NCBI GenBank assembly: GCA_963521065.1
Contig: CAUQTI010000032.1
Location: 1-18,115, forward strand
From: IOR16 sp963521065
Lineage (GTDB): Bacteria > Bacillota > Clostridia > Peptostreptococcales > Anaerovoracaceae
Length of the DNA: 18,115 nucleotides
Direction of reading: 5' to 3'
Shown: positions 1 to 5,854 of the stretch, piece after piece
How the letters are laid out: every line of letters starts with the position of its first letter
Numbering within the stretch: position 1 is the first letter of the stretch
The notes under the pieces: generated by a model
What the model saw: only the letters and a program-made list of their open reading frames with translations
Databases searched by the model: none
What the model was told of the DNA's origin: nothing
Translations under genes and position numbers: made by a program

Positions 1-216
1 ATAGCAGAGGATACGCCTCCTGTCAAGGACATTCTTCTATTTTTTTCATTTACTTGCTTACATGCTTCTAAAAGCCTTGTAATTCTCAACTTTCAACATT
101 TTATCTTTTAGGAAATAATGCACCTGCTATCCTGTTCCCAGTATATCTTTTCCAAAAAATAAAACAATATACATAAATTTAAATCAAATACCGGGATATT
201 AAACGTATTCTACTGT

Positions 217-1209
217 TTACTTTAAAATCTGGGAAAGCAAAGGGAGCAAGAATGGTACAAAAGATGTCAAAATCATCCCTGTAAATAATATCACAGGCCC
301 AAGCTCTTCTCCTGTAAATTTTATGATTGGTGCAAACATAGTGTCCATATCTCCCGATGCACCACCCGCAATCGCACTTCCTTTACTTATTTTTATAAGA
401 AATGGTAACGCCAATATTGTCAAACACTCCCGCAGCAGATTTACGATAAACCCATACGCACCTGCTTCCACTCCATAAAGCTGGGTCATATAGGCTCCCG
501 TAAGGCTGTAAAAGCTCATTCCCGCTGCCGACAGAACAGATATTTTAAAAGGGAGCTTCAACAAAATGCCAGAAACAACCCCACCCATTAAACTTCCTGC
601 TGTTATGGCCGCCGGGAGCCATAGAATTTTAATGCCTAAGCTTTTTATAAAGCAAAAAACATTTCGGTTTGCTCCCTGTCCGATTCCCACGCAGATATAA
701 AGAACTGCTAAAAATACAGTGAAGAAAAAATCAAGGCTGATGTTCACAAGGCTTTTACGAAATAAAAAACCTGCCGTCAATCCGAACAAAATCCCTCCCG
801 GCATCATCCACGCCAACAACGAAGTTCCCTTTTTTTCGATTTCCGTTCTTTCATTTTCCATCTGCAGCAGTTCTAATGAAGAAGCAGCTTCATTGCCTCG
901 AGTACCCTTCTCTAATTCTTTTTCGACTAAACCCAAAGGGAGAACAGTCCGTTCACAGCAGTAGGTTAAGAATATGCTGAAAAAGATTGTGCAAAGAGAA
1001 ATTACAATACAATGAAAACCAATGCTCGGAAAGTGCTTTAAAATCACGCGATCCATTCCGATACTACTTCCGATTGTTATCATCAAAAGAATAAGGCAGA
1101 CAGTCGTTGCTTTCTCTGAGACTTTATAAAACAGCTCTCTTTTAATAAATGCCCCCAACAAAATCCCAATCCCTAAACAAACAAAGGGTAAAATCATTCG
1201 ACACTTCAC
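217..1209 (-). CDS. LysO/DUF340 family lysine exporter-like membrane protein
   Basis: The 330-residue protein has about eight hydrophobic segments and resembles the LysO (YbjE, DUF340) family, whose E. coli member exports L-lysine across the inner membrane. Conserved-looking landmarks in the C-terminal half are the stretch around FYSLTG, the LLRECLTIL helix, the glycine-rich GGASGDMDT segment and a final hydrophobic helix. Compared with E. coli LysO it carries a longer charged loop (about residues 92-130, rich in Glu) between the two halves. The longest frame opens with GTG at 1209; an in-frame ATG at 1197 is an equally good start, because neither has a strong ribosome binding site. The family call is confident. 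The exact substrate (lysine, thialysine or another cationic amino acid) is inferred from the family. It is the last gene of the leftmost minus-strand group, and no terminator is visible in the 216 nt beyond it. Confidence 0.8.
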   Translation of the reverse strand: MKCRMILPFVCLGIGILLGAFIKRELFYKVSEKATTVCLILLMITIGSSIGMDRVILKHFPSIGFHCIVISLCTIFFSIFLTYCCERTVLPLGLVEKELEKGTRGNEAASSLELLQMENERTEIEKKGTSLLAWMMPGGILFGLTAGFLFRKSLVNISLDFFFTVFLAVLYICVGIGQGANRNVFCFIKSLGIKILWLPAAITAGSLMGGVVSGILLKLPFKISVLSAAGMSFYSLTGAYMTQLYGVEAGAYGFIVNLLRECLTILALPFLIKISKGSAIAGGASGDMDTMFAPIIKFTGEELGPVILFTGMILTSFVPFLLPLLSQILK

Positions 1210-1270
1210 TTTCTTAATTTATAACCTTGCAATACCTTAAATTTAAACTGTTATTTTTCGCCGTACTAAT

Positions 1271-2281
1271 TTATCCTTTATACTCTTCACGCAACATGGA
1301 ATAAATGATTTGATCGAGGTAACCTCTTTGGCTTTTATAATTTTGGCGCAACCTGCCGTCACAATGCATCCCAAGTCCTTCATATAATTTTATTCCAATT
1401 AAGTTGTCGGGGTATACGTCTAACCAAAAACGATTCATGTCACATCCAAGAAAGGCATACTTCAACAATCCCAGCATGGCTTCTTTCCCATATCCCTTTT
1501 GCTTCTTCGCAATCGCAATGCGCCGCAGCTCCCATTTCTTTGAAGTGTAGTCTAAGCGGTTCAGTGCATAGCCTATAATTTCTTTTTCTTCCTTTTCTTC
1601 AAATACCACCAACTCATGATTCGGATCATGGATTTCATTTCTGTGCTCTTCCTGCGTTCCAACCCACAAATAATCTCTATTTTCGGTGTCACTTTCGAAG
1701 TCTATAATTGTTTTAATGTCTTCCTCTCTCGCTTTTAAAATTCGCAGCCGCTCGGTCTCAAAGAGCAGACTCCTTTCTCTTGACGGACTGCAAAATCCTT
1801 CCTTGGCTAAATTCGTCAGTGCATCGCCACAAAGTCGATAAATTCGGATATCCGGAACCTGGAGGGCCCCCCAGTTTTTATAATGTGCTGCCGCATCAGA
1901 ATTCCAGTCGTGAACCCACCACTCTAATCGCTCCATTTCATTGTTTTTAGTCAAGTGTGCCAGCTGCGCCAGCATTTTCTTTCCACATCCCCGGCCTCTC
2001 GAATTCGGTTCCACATAAAGATCTACCAGCATAATTCCCGCTTTCCCTAAGAACGTAGAAAAGCTTCGATGAAATAGCGCAAAACCGACTGGTTCTTGAC
2101 TAATCTCTGCAATGAATGCCTCGGCCCCCTGTTTTTCGAACATTTCTTTTTTTAGTACTTCTTCATCTACACAGACTTGATTCAGTTCATTCTCGTAATC
2201 CGCAAGCTCTTTTATGTATCTAATAATCAATTTCACATCATCTTTTCCTGCCGAACGAATCTTTATATTGTCTTTGTCCAC
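1271..2281 (-). CDS. Tandem GNAT-domain N-acetyltransferase (two fused acetyltransferase domains)
   Basis: The 336-residue protein contains two acetyl-CoA-dependent GNAT domains. Domain 1 (about residues 6-155) resembles the spermidine/spermine N-acetyltransferase type: it starts IRSAGKDD, has an IKELADYE helix and carries the acetyl-CoA pyrophosphate-binding motif RGRGCGKK at 95-102. Domain 2 (about 173-333) resembles the RimJ/RimL type, starting FETERLRILKAREED and carrying the motif KKQKGYGKEAML at 249-260. A short linker near 156-172 joins them. The start codon is GTG, supported by AAGGGAG nine bases upstream; no better ATG is nearby. A sigma-A-like promoter lies just before it, so it is probably transcribed separately from the LytTR gene. 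Polyamines, small amines or protein N-termini are possible substrates, and the sequence does not decide among them. Confidence 0.85.
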   Translation of the reverse strand: MDKDNIKIRSAGKDDVKLIIRYIKELADYENELNQVCVDEEVLKKEMFEKQGAEAFIAEISQEPVGFALFHRSFSTFLGKAGIMLVDLYVEPNSRGRGCGKKMLAQLAHLTKNNEMERLEWWVHDWNSDAAAHYKNWGALQVPDIRIYRLCGDALTNLAKEGFCSPSRERSLLFETERLRILKAREEDIKTIIDFESDTENRDYLWVGTQEEHRNEIHDPNHELVVFEEKEEKEIIGYALNRLDYTSKKWELRRIAIAKKQKGYGKEAMLGLLKYAFLGCDMNRFWLDVYPDNLIGIKLYEGLGMHCDGRLRQNYKSQRGYLDQIIYSMLREEYKG

Positions 2282-2316
2282 AAGCGTACACTCCCTTTCG
2301 TATTTACTTGCTCCTC

Positions 2317-2344
2317 ATTATAAAGACTTCTTATGAAAGAACAA
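2317..2344 (-). promoter_or_regulatory. Sigma-A-like promoter for the tandem GNAT gene
   Basis: On the minus strand a TTGTTC box (2339-2344) is followed after 16 nt by a perfect TATAAT (2317-2322). It lies about 35 nt before the GTG start of the acetyltransferase gene, in the gap after the LytTR gene. No experimental support. Confidence 0.6.
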
Positions 2345-2367
2345 GTAGACTGCCCCGAAAGGACACT

Positions 2368-3111
2368 TTATGGAATGAAATGGCATTGTTTTTTTAAAGA
2401 AGCATAGAAGGTCTCACTCACATAACAAACCTCTTTTGTTTCATCAAATTGAAACTCCCAAAGTCTTCTCCCTATTTTTTTGCAAGCTTTTACCTGTTTT
2501 ATATTTACAGCAAAACAGCGATGGCAGCGCTTTATATATGGTACATTGAGGCGTTCTAAAATATTTGTAAGAGCTTCTCTTTTACAACGAAGGCTTCCAT
2601 GTGCAGTATAAACAATGCAGTTTTTACTTCTAATCTCTAAAAACAAAATAGAGTCTGCCTCCAGAAAGGTTTCTCCCTGTACATGATTTATGTAAATCAG
2701 CCGCGATTCTTGCAGGCGAATCTTTCTTTCTACTAAATTCTCAAGAAACTGACTCAGCGCCTGCATCGATTTTCTCTCCAACAAGGGATTAATCAAAAAA
2801 CTATTTGTCTCATTGTGAGAAATGTGTGCTAACCCTTGAAATGGCCGATCTGTAATAAAGACAATCGGCACTTGTTTATGCTTTAATTGCTTTCTCACCT
2901 GTTCTGCTAAGTGAAATCCGGTTTCTTCTTTTTGCACTGACGCAAGAAAAATCAAATCAAAAGCCCGTTCTTCCTGATAGATCAACCGCAGACATTCCTC
3001 TGCAGATGAGGTTCTCAAAAGTTCTATCCCGCCCGGCAGGCTTAAAATAATAATTTCAGAAAGTATTGCACAGCGGCTACGATTACTGTCGACAATCAAT
3101 ATTGAGAACAT
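2368..3111 (-). CDS. LytTR-family DNA-binding regulator with a degenerate receiver domain
   Basis: The protein has 247 residues when started at the ATG at 3111, which sits five bases after GGAGG; the reading frame can be extended to a TTG at 3129, which is less likely. Residues 1-120 have the alternating hydrophobic pattern of a CheY-like receiver. D8 and T87 (in VFITD) remain, but the phosphoacceptor position in FDLIFLA is Ala57 rather than Asp, and the usual conserved Lys before Pro is Asn108 (FLINPL). Residues about 135-245 form a LytTR DNA-binding domain, with the typical YIKRCHRCFAVN segment. LytTR regulators in Firmicutes often control virulence, bacteriocin or cell-envelope genes. Here there is no sensor kinase beside it, and the receiver appears unable to be phosphorylated in the usual way, so signalling by ligand or protein contact is inferred. 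Its upstream region holds a duplicated palindrome. Confidence 0.85.
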   Translation of the reverse strand: MFSILIVDSNRSRCAILSEIIILSLPGGIELLRTSSAEECLRLIYQEERAFDLIFLASVQKEETGFHLAEQVRKQLKHKQVPIVFITDRPFQGLAHISHNETNSFLINPLLERKSMQALSQFLENLVERKIRLQESRLIYINHVQGETFLEADSILFLEIRSKNCIVYTAHGSLRCKREALTNILERLNVPYIKRCHRCFAVNIKQVKACKKIGRRLWEFQFDETKEVCYVSETFYASLKKQCHFIP

Positions 3112-3149
3112 CCTTTCCTCCCCACGCAATCAAAATGAAAAACTGATCC

Positions 3150-3203
3150 AATAAATACATCCCGGCAAAATTCCTTAATTTTGCTTCTGATTTTGTATTT
3201 ATT
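3150..3203. repeat. Palindromic repeat, copy 1
   Basis: This 54-nt unit has outer arms AATAAATACA (3150-3159) and TGTATTTATT (3194-3203), perfect complements over 10 bp. Inside them is a perfect 8-bp hairpin, GCAAAATT (3165-3172) and AATTTTGC (3177-3184), with a CCTT loop. It is repeated almost identically at 3251-3303. Confidence 0.85.
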
Positions 3204-3215
3204 TATATCATACGT

Positions 3216-3237
3216 GCAAATCGCTGCTCCGATTTGC
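3216..3237. repeat. Hairpin between the two palindromic repeat copies
   Basis: GCAAATCG (3216-3223) and CGATTTGC (3230-3237) form a perfect 8-bp stem with a six-base loop. It is centred between the two copies of the palindromic repeat. Neither side is followed by a T-run, so it does not look like an intrinsic terminator. Confidence 0.75.
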
Positions 3238-3250
3238 TTCACACCGATTC

Positions 3251-3303
3251 AATAAATACATCCGGCAAAATTCCTTAATTTTGCTTCTGATTTTGTATTT
3301 ATT
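3251..3303. repeat. Palindromic repeat, copy 2
   Basis: This copy is identical to copy 1 except for one missing C after the left arm. Outer arms are 3251-3260 and 3294-3303; the inner GCAAAATT/AATTTTGC stem is 3265-3272 and 3277-3284. The distance from copy 1 is 101 nt. Confidence 0.85.
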
Positions 3304-3318
3304 ATATCTCATATTTAA

Positions 3319-3347
3319 GTATAGGGTACAAAATTGTGCGCAAAATA
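3319..3347 (+). promoter_or_regulatory. SigG/SigF-like sporulation promoter before the DUF421 gene
   Basis: GTATA (3319-3323) is followed after 17 nt by CAAAATA (3341-3347). This is close to the SigG consensus GHATR and CATWHTA, with one mismatch in the -10 element. It lies 57 nt before the DUF421 start. A sigma-A reading of the same region (TTGTGC, 17 nt, TGTATT) is also possible, so the call rests partly on gene content. Confidence 0.4.
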
Positions 3348-3403
3348 ATCGATAATTGTATTTTTCAGCTTTCTGTAAATAAAACGAAATTGGTAGGTGC
3401 AAA

Positions 3404-4120
3404 ATGATTATTATATTAATAAGAACTTTTATACTATATTTGGTCGTTCTCTTTGTTCTTCGTGTCATGGGAAAAGGCGAGCTTTCAAAAATGGATCCTT
3501 TCCAAATGGTAATTCTTTTTATGATTGCGGAATTGGCCTCACTTCCGATTGAATCTCCTGACGTTTCCCTCCTTAATGGTGTTACCGCATTACTTTCCCT
3601 ATTATTTCTTCAAGTGCTAATTTCCATACTGTCTTTAAAGAGTGAACGGTTTAAAAAAATAATAAACGGTACTCCGTCTATTCTAATCGACCGTGGAACG
3701 CTTGACTTAAGAGAAATGAAACGTCTTCGAATTAGTATTGATGATTTGGTGCAGCAGCTACGTCTAAAAAACTATCCGTCTATTTCTGATTTAGATTATG
3801 CCATTTTAGAAGTAAACGGTGATTTAAGTGTAATTCCCTCACCTGATAAACGAGCCGTAACCCCATCTGACTTGTCCATGAACATGCAAGATGAGACACT
3901 CCCTATGGTCCTCATTTCAGATGGTATTTTATATAAACAAAATCTTTCCCGCTTAAATATTTCCGAAAATCAGCTAAAGAGTCAGCTTCTCACCCAACAA
4001 ATTACGCAATATGAAGAGGTTTTTCTCTGCTACGCAGATGAAAAGAAAACGCTTCACATTTATGGGCATAATGATCCTAAAAATCCACAAAAACACATTT
4101 TGAAAGAAGGAGGGCAATAA
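3404..4120 (+). CDS. DUF421 (YetF/YdfS-like) membrane protein
   Basis: The 238-residue protein has three N-terminal transmembrane helices (about residues 2-20, 32-47 and 58-78) and a soluble domain with the typical signatures MGKGELSKMDPFQMV, the NGTPSILIDRGTLD stretch and the LDYAILEVNGDLSV strand pair. This matches the DUF421/YetF family. In Bacillus, several DUF421 proteins sit in the spore inner membrane and affect spore permeability, resistance or germination; the biochemical activity is not established. The ATG at 3404 has only a weak AGGTG four bases upstream. The next gene, a DUF4363 protein, begins three bases after the stop, which indicates an operon and is a common pairing in Clostridia. 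A spore role is inferred from family knowledge and a SigG-like promoter. Confidence 0.85.
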   Translation: MIIILIRTFILYLVVLFVLRVMGKGELSKMDPFQMVILFMIAELASLPIESPDVSLLNGVTALLSLLFLQVLISILSLKSERFKKIINGTPSILIDRGTLDLREMKRLRISIDDLVQQLRLKNYPSISDLDYAILEVNGDLSVIPSPDKRAVTPSDLSMNMQDETLPMVLISDGILYKQNLSRLNISENQLKSQLLTQQITQYEEVFLCYADEKKTLHIYGHNDPKNPQKHILKEGGQ

Positions 4121-4123
4121 AAA

Positions 4124-4507
4124 ATGCGTTCTTTTATTATATCTCTCGTTGCCATTCTTCTAACCATTGGCAGTTGGATTGGTTTTATGTTTTATTGTGA
4201 AAACAGTATTGATGAATTATCAAATCATCTTGAACAGCAGGTTATATTAGAAATTGAAAAAGGAAACTGGGAAGGCGCAGAAAAGAAATTAGAGACATTC
4301 ACAACACAATGGCATAGACACAGAAAAGTTTATTCCTTTTTTTTAGACAGTAACACTCTACTCGAGACCGATTTTTCCATCGGCCGAGCAGAAGCTTATA
4401 TTAAGTCACGAGACAACTCGCTGGCGCTGGGGGAGTTATCCCAAATCTATGAGCAATTAGAGGCTCTTTATTCGAATGAAAAAATCACGCTTGAAAATAT
4501 TATGTAA
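4124..4507 (+). CDS. DUF4363 family membrane-anchored protein
   Basis: The 127-residue protein has one N-terminal hydrophobic helix (about residues 4-24) that could be an uncleaved signal anchor. The rest is helical and charged, with the pattern around GNWEGAEKKLETF and the late segment KSRDNSLALGELSQIYEQLE typical of DUF4363. The ATG lies nine bases after a strong AAGGAGGG that is embedded in the last codons of the DUF421 gene, so the two are translationally linked. Family function is unknown. The constant association with DUF421 proteins suggests a partner on the outer face of the same membrane, which is inference. The folT promoter starts inside its final codons. Confidence 0.8.
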   Translation: MRSFIISLVAILLTIGSWIGFMFYCENSIDELSNHLEQQVILEIEKGNWEGAEKKLETFTTQWHRHRKVYSFFLDSNTLLETDFSIGRAEAYIKSRDNSLALGELSQIYEQLEALYSNEKITLENIM

Positions 4508-4519
4508 GCATAGTATGCT
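4491..4519 (+). promoter_or_regulatory. Promoter for the THF riboswitch and folT
   Basis: TTGAAA (4491-4496) is followed after exactly 17 nt by TATGCT (4514-4519). The expected transcription start, six to seven nt on, falls at the first base of the riboswitch P1 helix (4525). This agreement strengthens both calls. The -35 box lies inside the DUF4363 gene. Confidence 0.7.
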
Positions 4520-4523
4520 AAAA

Positions 4524-4623
4524 AGCAGTAGAGTAAATATTGTGCGTTAAGTGTCATAAGATGGGATGTTGCTTATGAACGAAAAGTGAAGACTTGCGGT
4601 GCAATATTGCGTCCACTACTGCA
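4524..4623 (+). ncRNA. Tetrahydrofolate (THF) riboswitch, folT type
   Basis: The element matches the known THF riboswitch class in sequence and shape. P1 is GCAGTAG (4525-4531) with CTACTGC (4616-4622). The next helix is AATATTG (4536-4542) with CAATATT (4602-4608). Conserved junction bases GCGTTAAGTG and GATGGGATG follow, then a hairpin TCATAAG (4554-4560) with CTTATGA (4572-4578) and a short hairpin AAGT/ACTT (4584-4587, 4592-4595). The conserved 3' bases GCGGTGCAAT and GCGTCC are present. It binds reduced folates and switches the downstream folate transporter gene, here folT 93 nt further on. Confidence 0.92.
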
Positions 4624-4651
4624 TTAGAGAAATGAATAAAGGAATCGTAAG

Positions 4652-4715
4652 AAATCCTTTCCTCTTTAGTGTAGTGTTTTGCTATAGCTATTTAGAATAG
4701 AAAGGATTTTTTTGT
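4652..4715 (+). terminator. Riboswitch expression platform: terminator or RBS-sequestering helix
   Basis: AAATCCTTTC (4652-4661) is a perfect 10-bp complement of GAAAGGATTT (4700-4709), which continues into a run of T. The right arm contains the folT ribosome binding site (AAAGGA, 4701-4706) nine bases before the ATG. Formation of this helix would both block ribosome binding and act as a terminator-like structure. The loop contains GTAGTG (4671-4676), a 6-bp complement of CACTAC (4614-4619) in the 3' strand of P1, so loop pairing would compete with the riboswitch fold. Confidence 0.7.
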
Positions 4716-5240
4716 ATGAAAAAAAATTTGACGACAAAGAATTTATTGCTAATCACACTTTTCGCAACCATCAGCATTATATTAACACGTTTTTTAGCTT
4801 TTTATCTCCCTTTTTTAGGGTTTAATTCAGTTCGAATCAGTTTAGGTAACATCCCCCTCATCCTCTCAGGCTTTCTCTTAGGGCCTTTTTGCGGCGCAAT
4901 TACCGGAGTCCTCGCAGATCTTCTCGGTGCAACTCTATTTCCATCAGGAGCTTATTTCCCAGGATTCACTTTGAGTGCATGCCTTACCGGGCTGTTAGCG
5001 GGTTTGCTGAAGCCGCTGATCGGCGGAAAAATGAGGTGGATCAACATCCTATGCATTACCCTCCTTACAGAAGCCGTCTGCTCAATCGGTCTTACTACTT
5101 TATGGCTTTCCATCGTGTATGGAACAAGCTATTTTGCCTTGCTTCTCCCACGAATTCTCGTAACCATTGTCATGGTATTTGTGTATTCGTCCTTCACCTC
5201 TGTTCTATACCAACGCTTAAAAAAACAGATGAGCGAATAA
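4716..5240 (+). CDS. folT: Folate ECF transporter S component FolT
   Basis: The 174-residue protein is almost entirely hydrophobic, with about six membrane helices, and fits the ECF-transporter substrate-binding (S) component family. It has a hydrophilic start, then the stretch VRISLGNIPLILSGFLLGP and the following AITGVLADLLGA characteristic of FolT and relatives. It captures folate outside the membrane and works with a shared EcfA-EcfA'-EcfT energy module, which is not encoded in this window, so this is a solitary S component. The THF riboswitch directly upstream supports folate rather than another vitamin. The ribosome binding site is within the expression-platform helix. The gene ends only 10 nt from the convergent bofA gene, with no terminator visible between them. 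Confidence 0.93.
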   Translation: MKKNLTTKNLLLITLFATISIILTRFLAFYLPFLGFNSVRISLGNIPLILSGFLLGPFCGAITGVLADLLGATLFPSGAYFPGFTLSACLTGLLAGLLKPLIGGKMRWINILCITLLTEAVCSIGLTTLWLSIVYGTSYFALLLPRILVTIVMVFVYSSFTSVLYQRLKKQMSE

Positions 5241-5250
5241 TGCCCTTACA

Positions 5251-5526
5251 TTAAAGCGGAATTGCAGTCAGTAAAATCCACAGTAGAATCCCAGGTACGC
5301 CTAGCACGCCCACAATCGCTGCGGAAATAAAATTCAACGCTAAATGAAATCCAAAATATCCACCAACCCAGTTAATCACTAAGATGCTAATTCCACCGAA
5401 AATGCTGTTTATAATCAGCCTTACGACTAATTTAATCGGCACTAAAAACATATACCCTAAAACATAGAGCAAAAGAATGCCTACGGCGTAGGCCAATAAA
5501 ATTCCGATTTCTGCTTGCATATCCAT
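5251..5526 (-). CDS. bofA: BofA family pro-sigma-K processing inhibitor-like protein
   Basis: With start at the ATG at 5526 the protein has 91 residues; a well-placed AAGGGAG lies seven bases upstream. The open frame continues 70 codons further upstream, but that part overlaps the divergent DUF2508 gene antisense and is not likely to be translated. The product has two or three hydrophobic segments and ends VLGVPGILLWILLTAIPL-like, the glycine-proline tail typical of BofA. In Bacillus, BofA sits in the mother-cell-derived outer forespore membrane and, with SpoIVFA, restrains the SpoIVFB protease that activates sigma-K. Its presence points to an endospore former. It lies back to back with a DUF2508 gene rather than behind it as in Bacillus. 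Confidence 0.85.
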   Translation of the reverse strand: MDMQAEIGILLAYAVGILLLYVLGYMFLVPIKLVVRLIINSIFGGISILVINWVGGYFGFHLALNFISAAIVGVLGVPGILLWILLTAIPL

Positions 5527-5602
5527 AAAATCACTCCCTTCCGTATAATTTATGATTATGAGCATAAAATAGAATGAGAAAGCGGAAAGGGGCATGAAAG
5601 TA

Positions 5603-5824
5603 ATGTGGAAAAATTTTATCAACCTTCCCCAGCCAGTTACCGAGGAAAGTAAATTAATCAGCTCAATTGGCAAAGCGCAGCGCGAATGGCGTGATGCTGA
5701 ATCCCGTTTCAACGAAGCCGTTGAGACTGATCTCATTGATCAGGCTATTTATGATATGCTCGCAGCGAAAACAAAATACAGCTATCTTATGAAGCTAGCA
5801 AAAGAAAAAGGACTCCACTGTTAG
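5603..5824 (+). CDS. DUF2508 (YaaL-like) family small protein
   Basis: This 73-residue soluble helical protein matches DUF2508 (YaaL-like). The typical pattern is an aromatic-basic start (MWKNF), then SIGKAQREWRDAESRFNEAV, then LIDQAIYDMLAAKTKYSYLMKLAKEKG. The AAAGGGG at 5586-5592 is ten bases from the ATG at 5603 and only one from the in-frame ATG at 5594, so 5603 is preferred. Function is unknown. In Bacillus the homologue lies between recR and bofA on the same strand. Here it is adjacent to bofA but points the other way. Its stop codon lies inside a terminator hairpin. Confidence 0.8.
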   Translation: MWKNFINLPQPVTEESKLISSIGKAQREWRDAESRFNEAVETDLIDQAIYDMLAAKTKYSYLMKLAKEKGLHC

Positions 5825-5836
5825 GAGTCTTTTTTT
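5808..5836. terminator. Bidirectional intrinsic terminator between DUF2508 and deoC
   Basis: GGACTCC (5810-5816) pairs with GGAGTCT (5824-5830), with one G-U pair, and the stem extends by A-T pairs. It is followed on the plus strand by a T-run (5830-5836) and on the minus strand by CCTTTTTCTTTT. It can end both the DUF2508 transcript and the convergent deoC transcript. The TAG stop (5822-5824) of the DUF2508 gene is inside the loop and stem. Confidence 0.8.
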
Positions 5837-5854
5837 CTCCAAAATGCAAGCATT

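Noticed and set aside
1..216. A gene or terminator at the left edge
   Set aside because: No open frame with a start site or family resemblance, and only weak short stems were seen.
3208..3468. An 86-codon open frame on the minus strand over the palindromic repeat region
   Set aside because: It overlaps the repeat and the start of the DUF421 gene, has no ribosome binding site, and its composition follows the AT-rich repeats rather than a protein family.
4889..5254. A 121-codon open frame overlapping folT in another frame
   Set aside because: It is Arg/Cys/His-rich with no family resemblance and lies inside a clear FolT gene.
5527..5736. A 70-codon N-terminal extension of BofA
   Set aside because: It runs antisense to the DUF2508 gene, lacks BofA-like sequence, and the ribosome binding site sits before the ATG at 5526.
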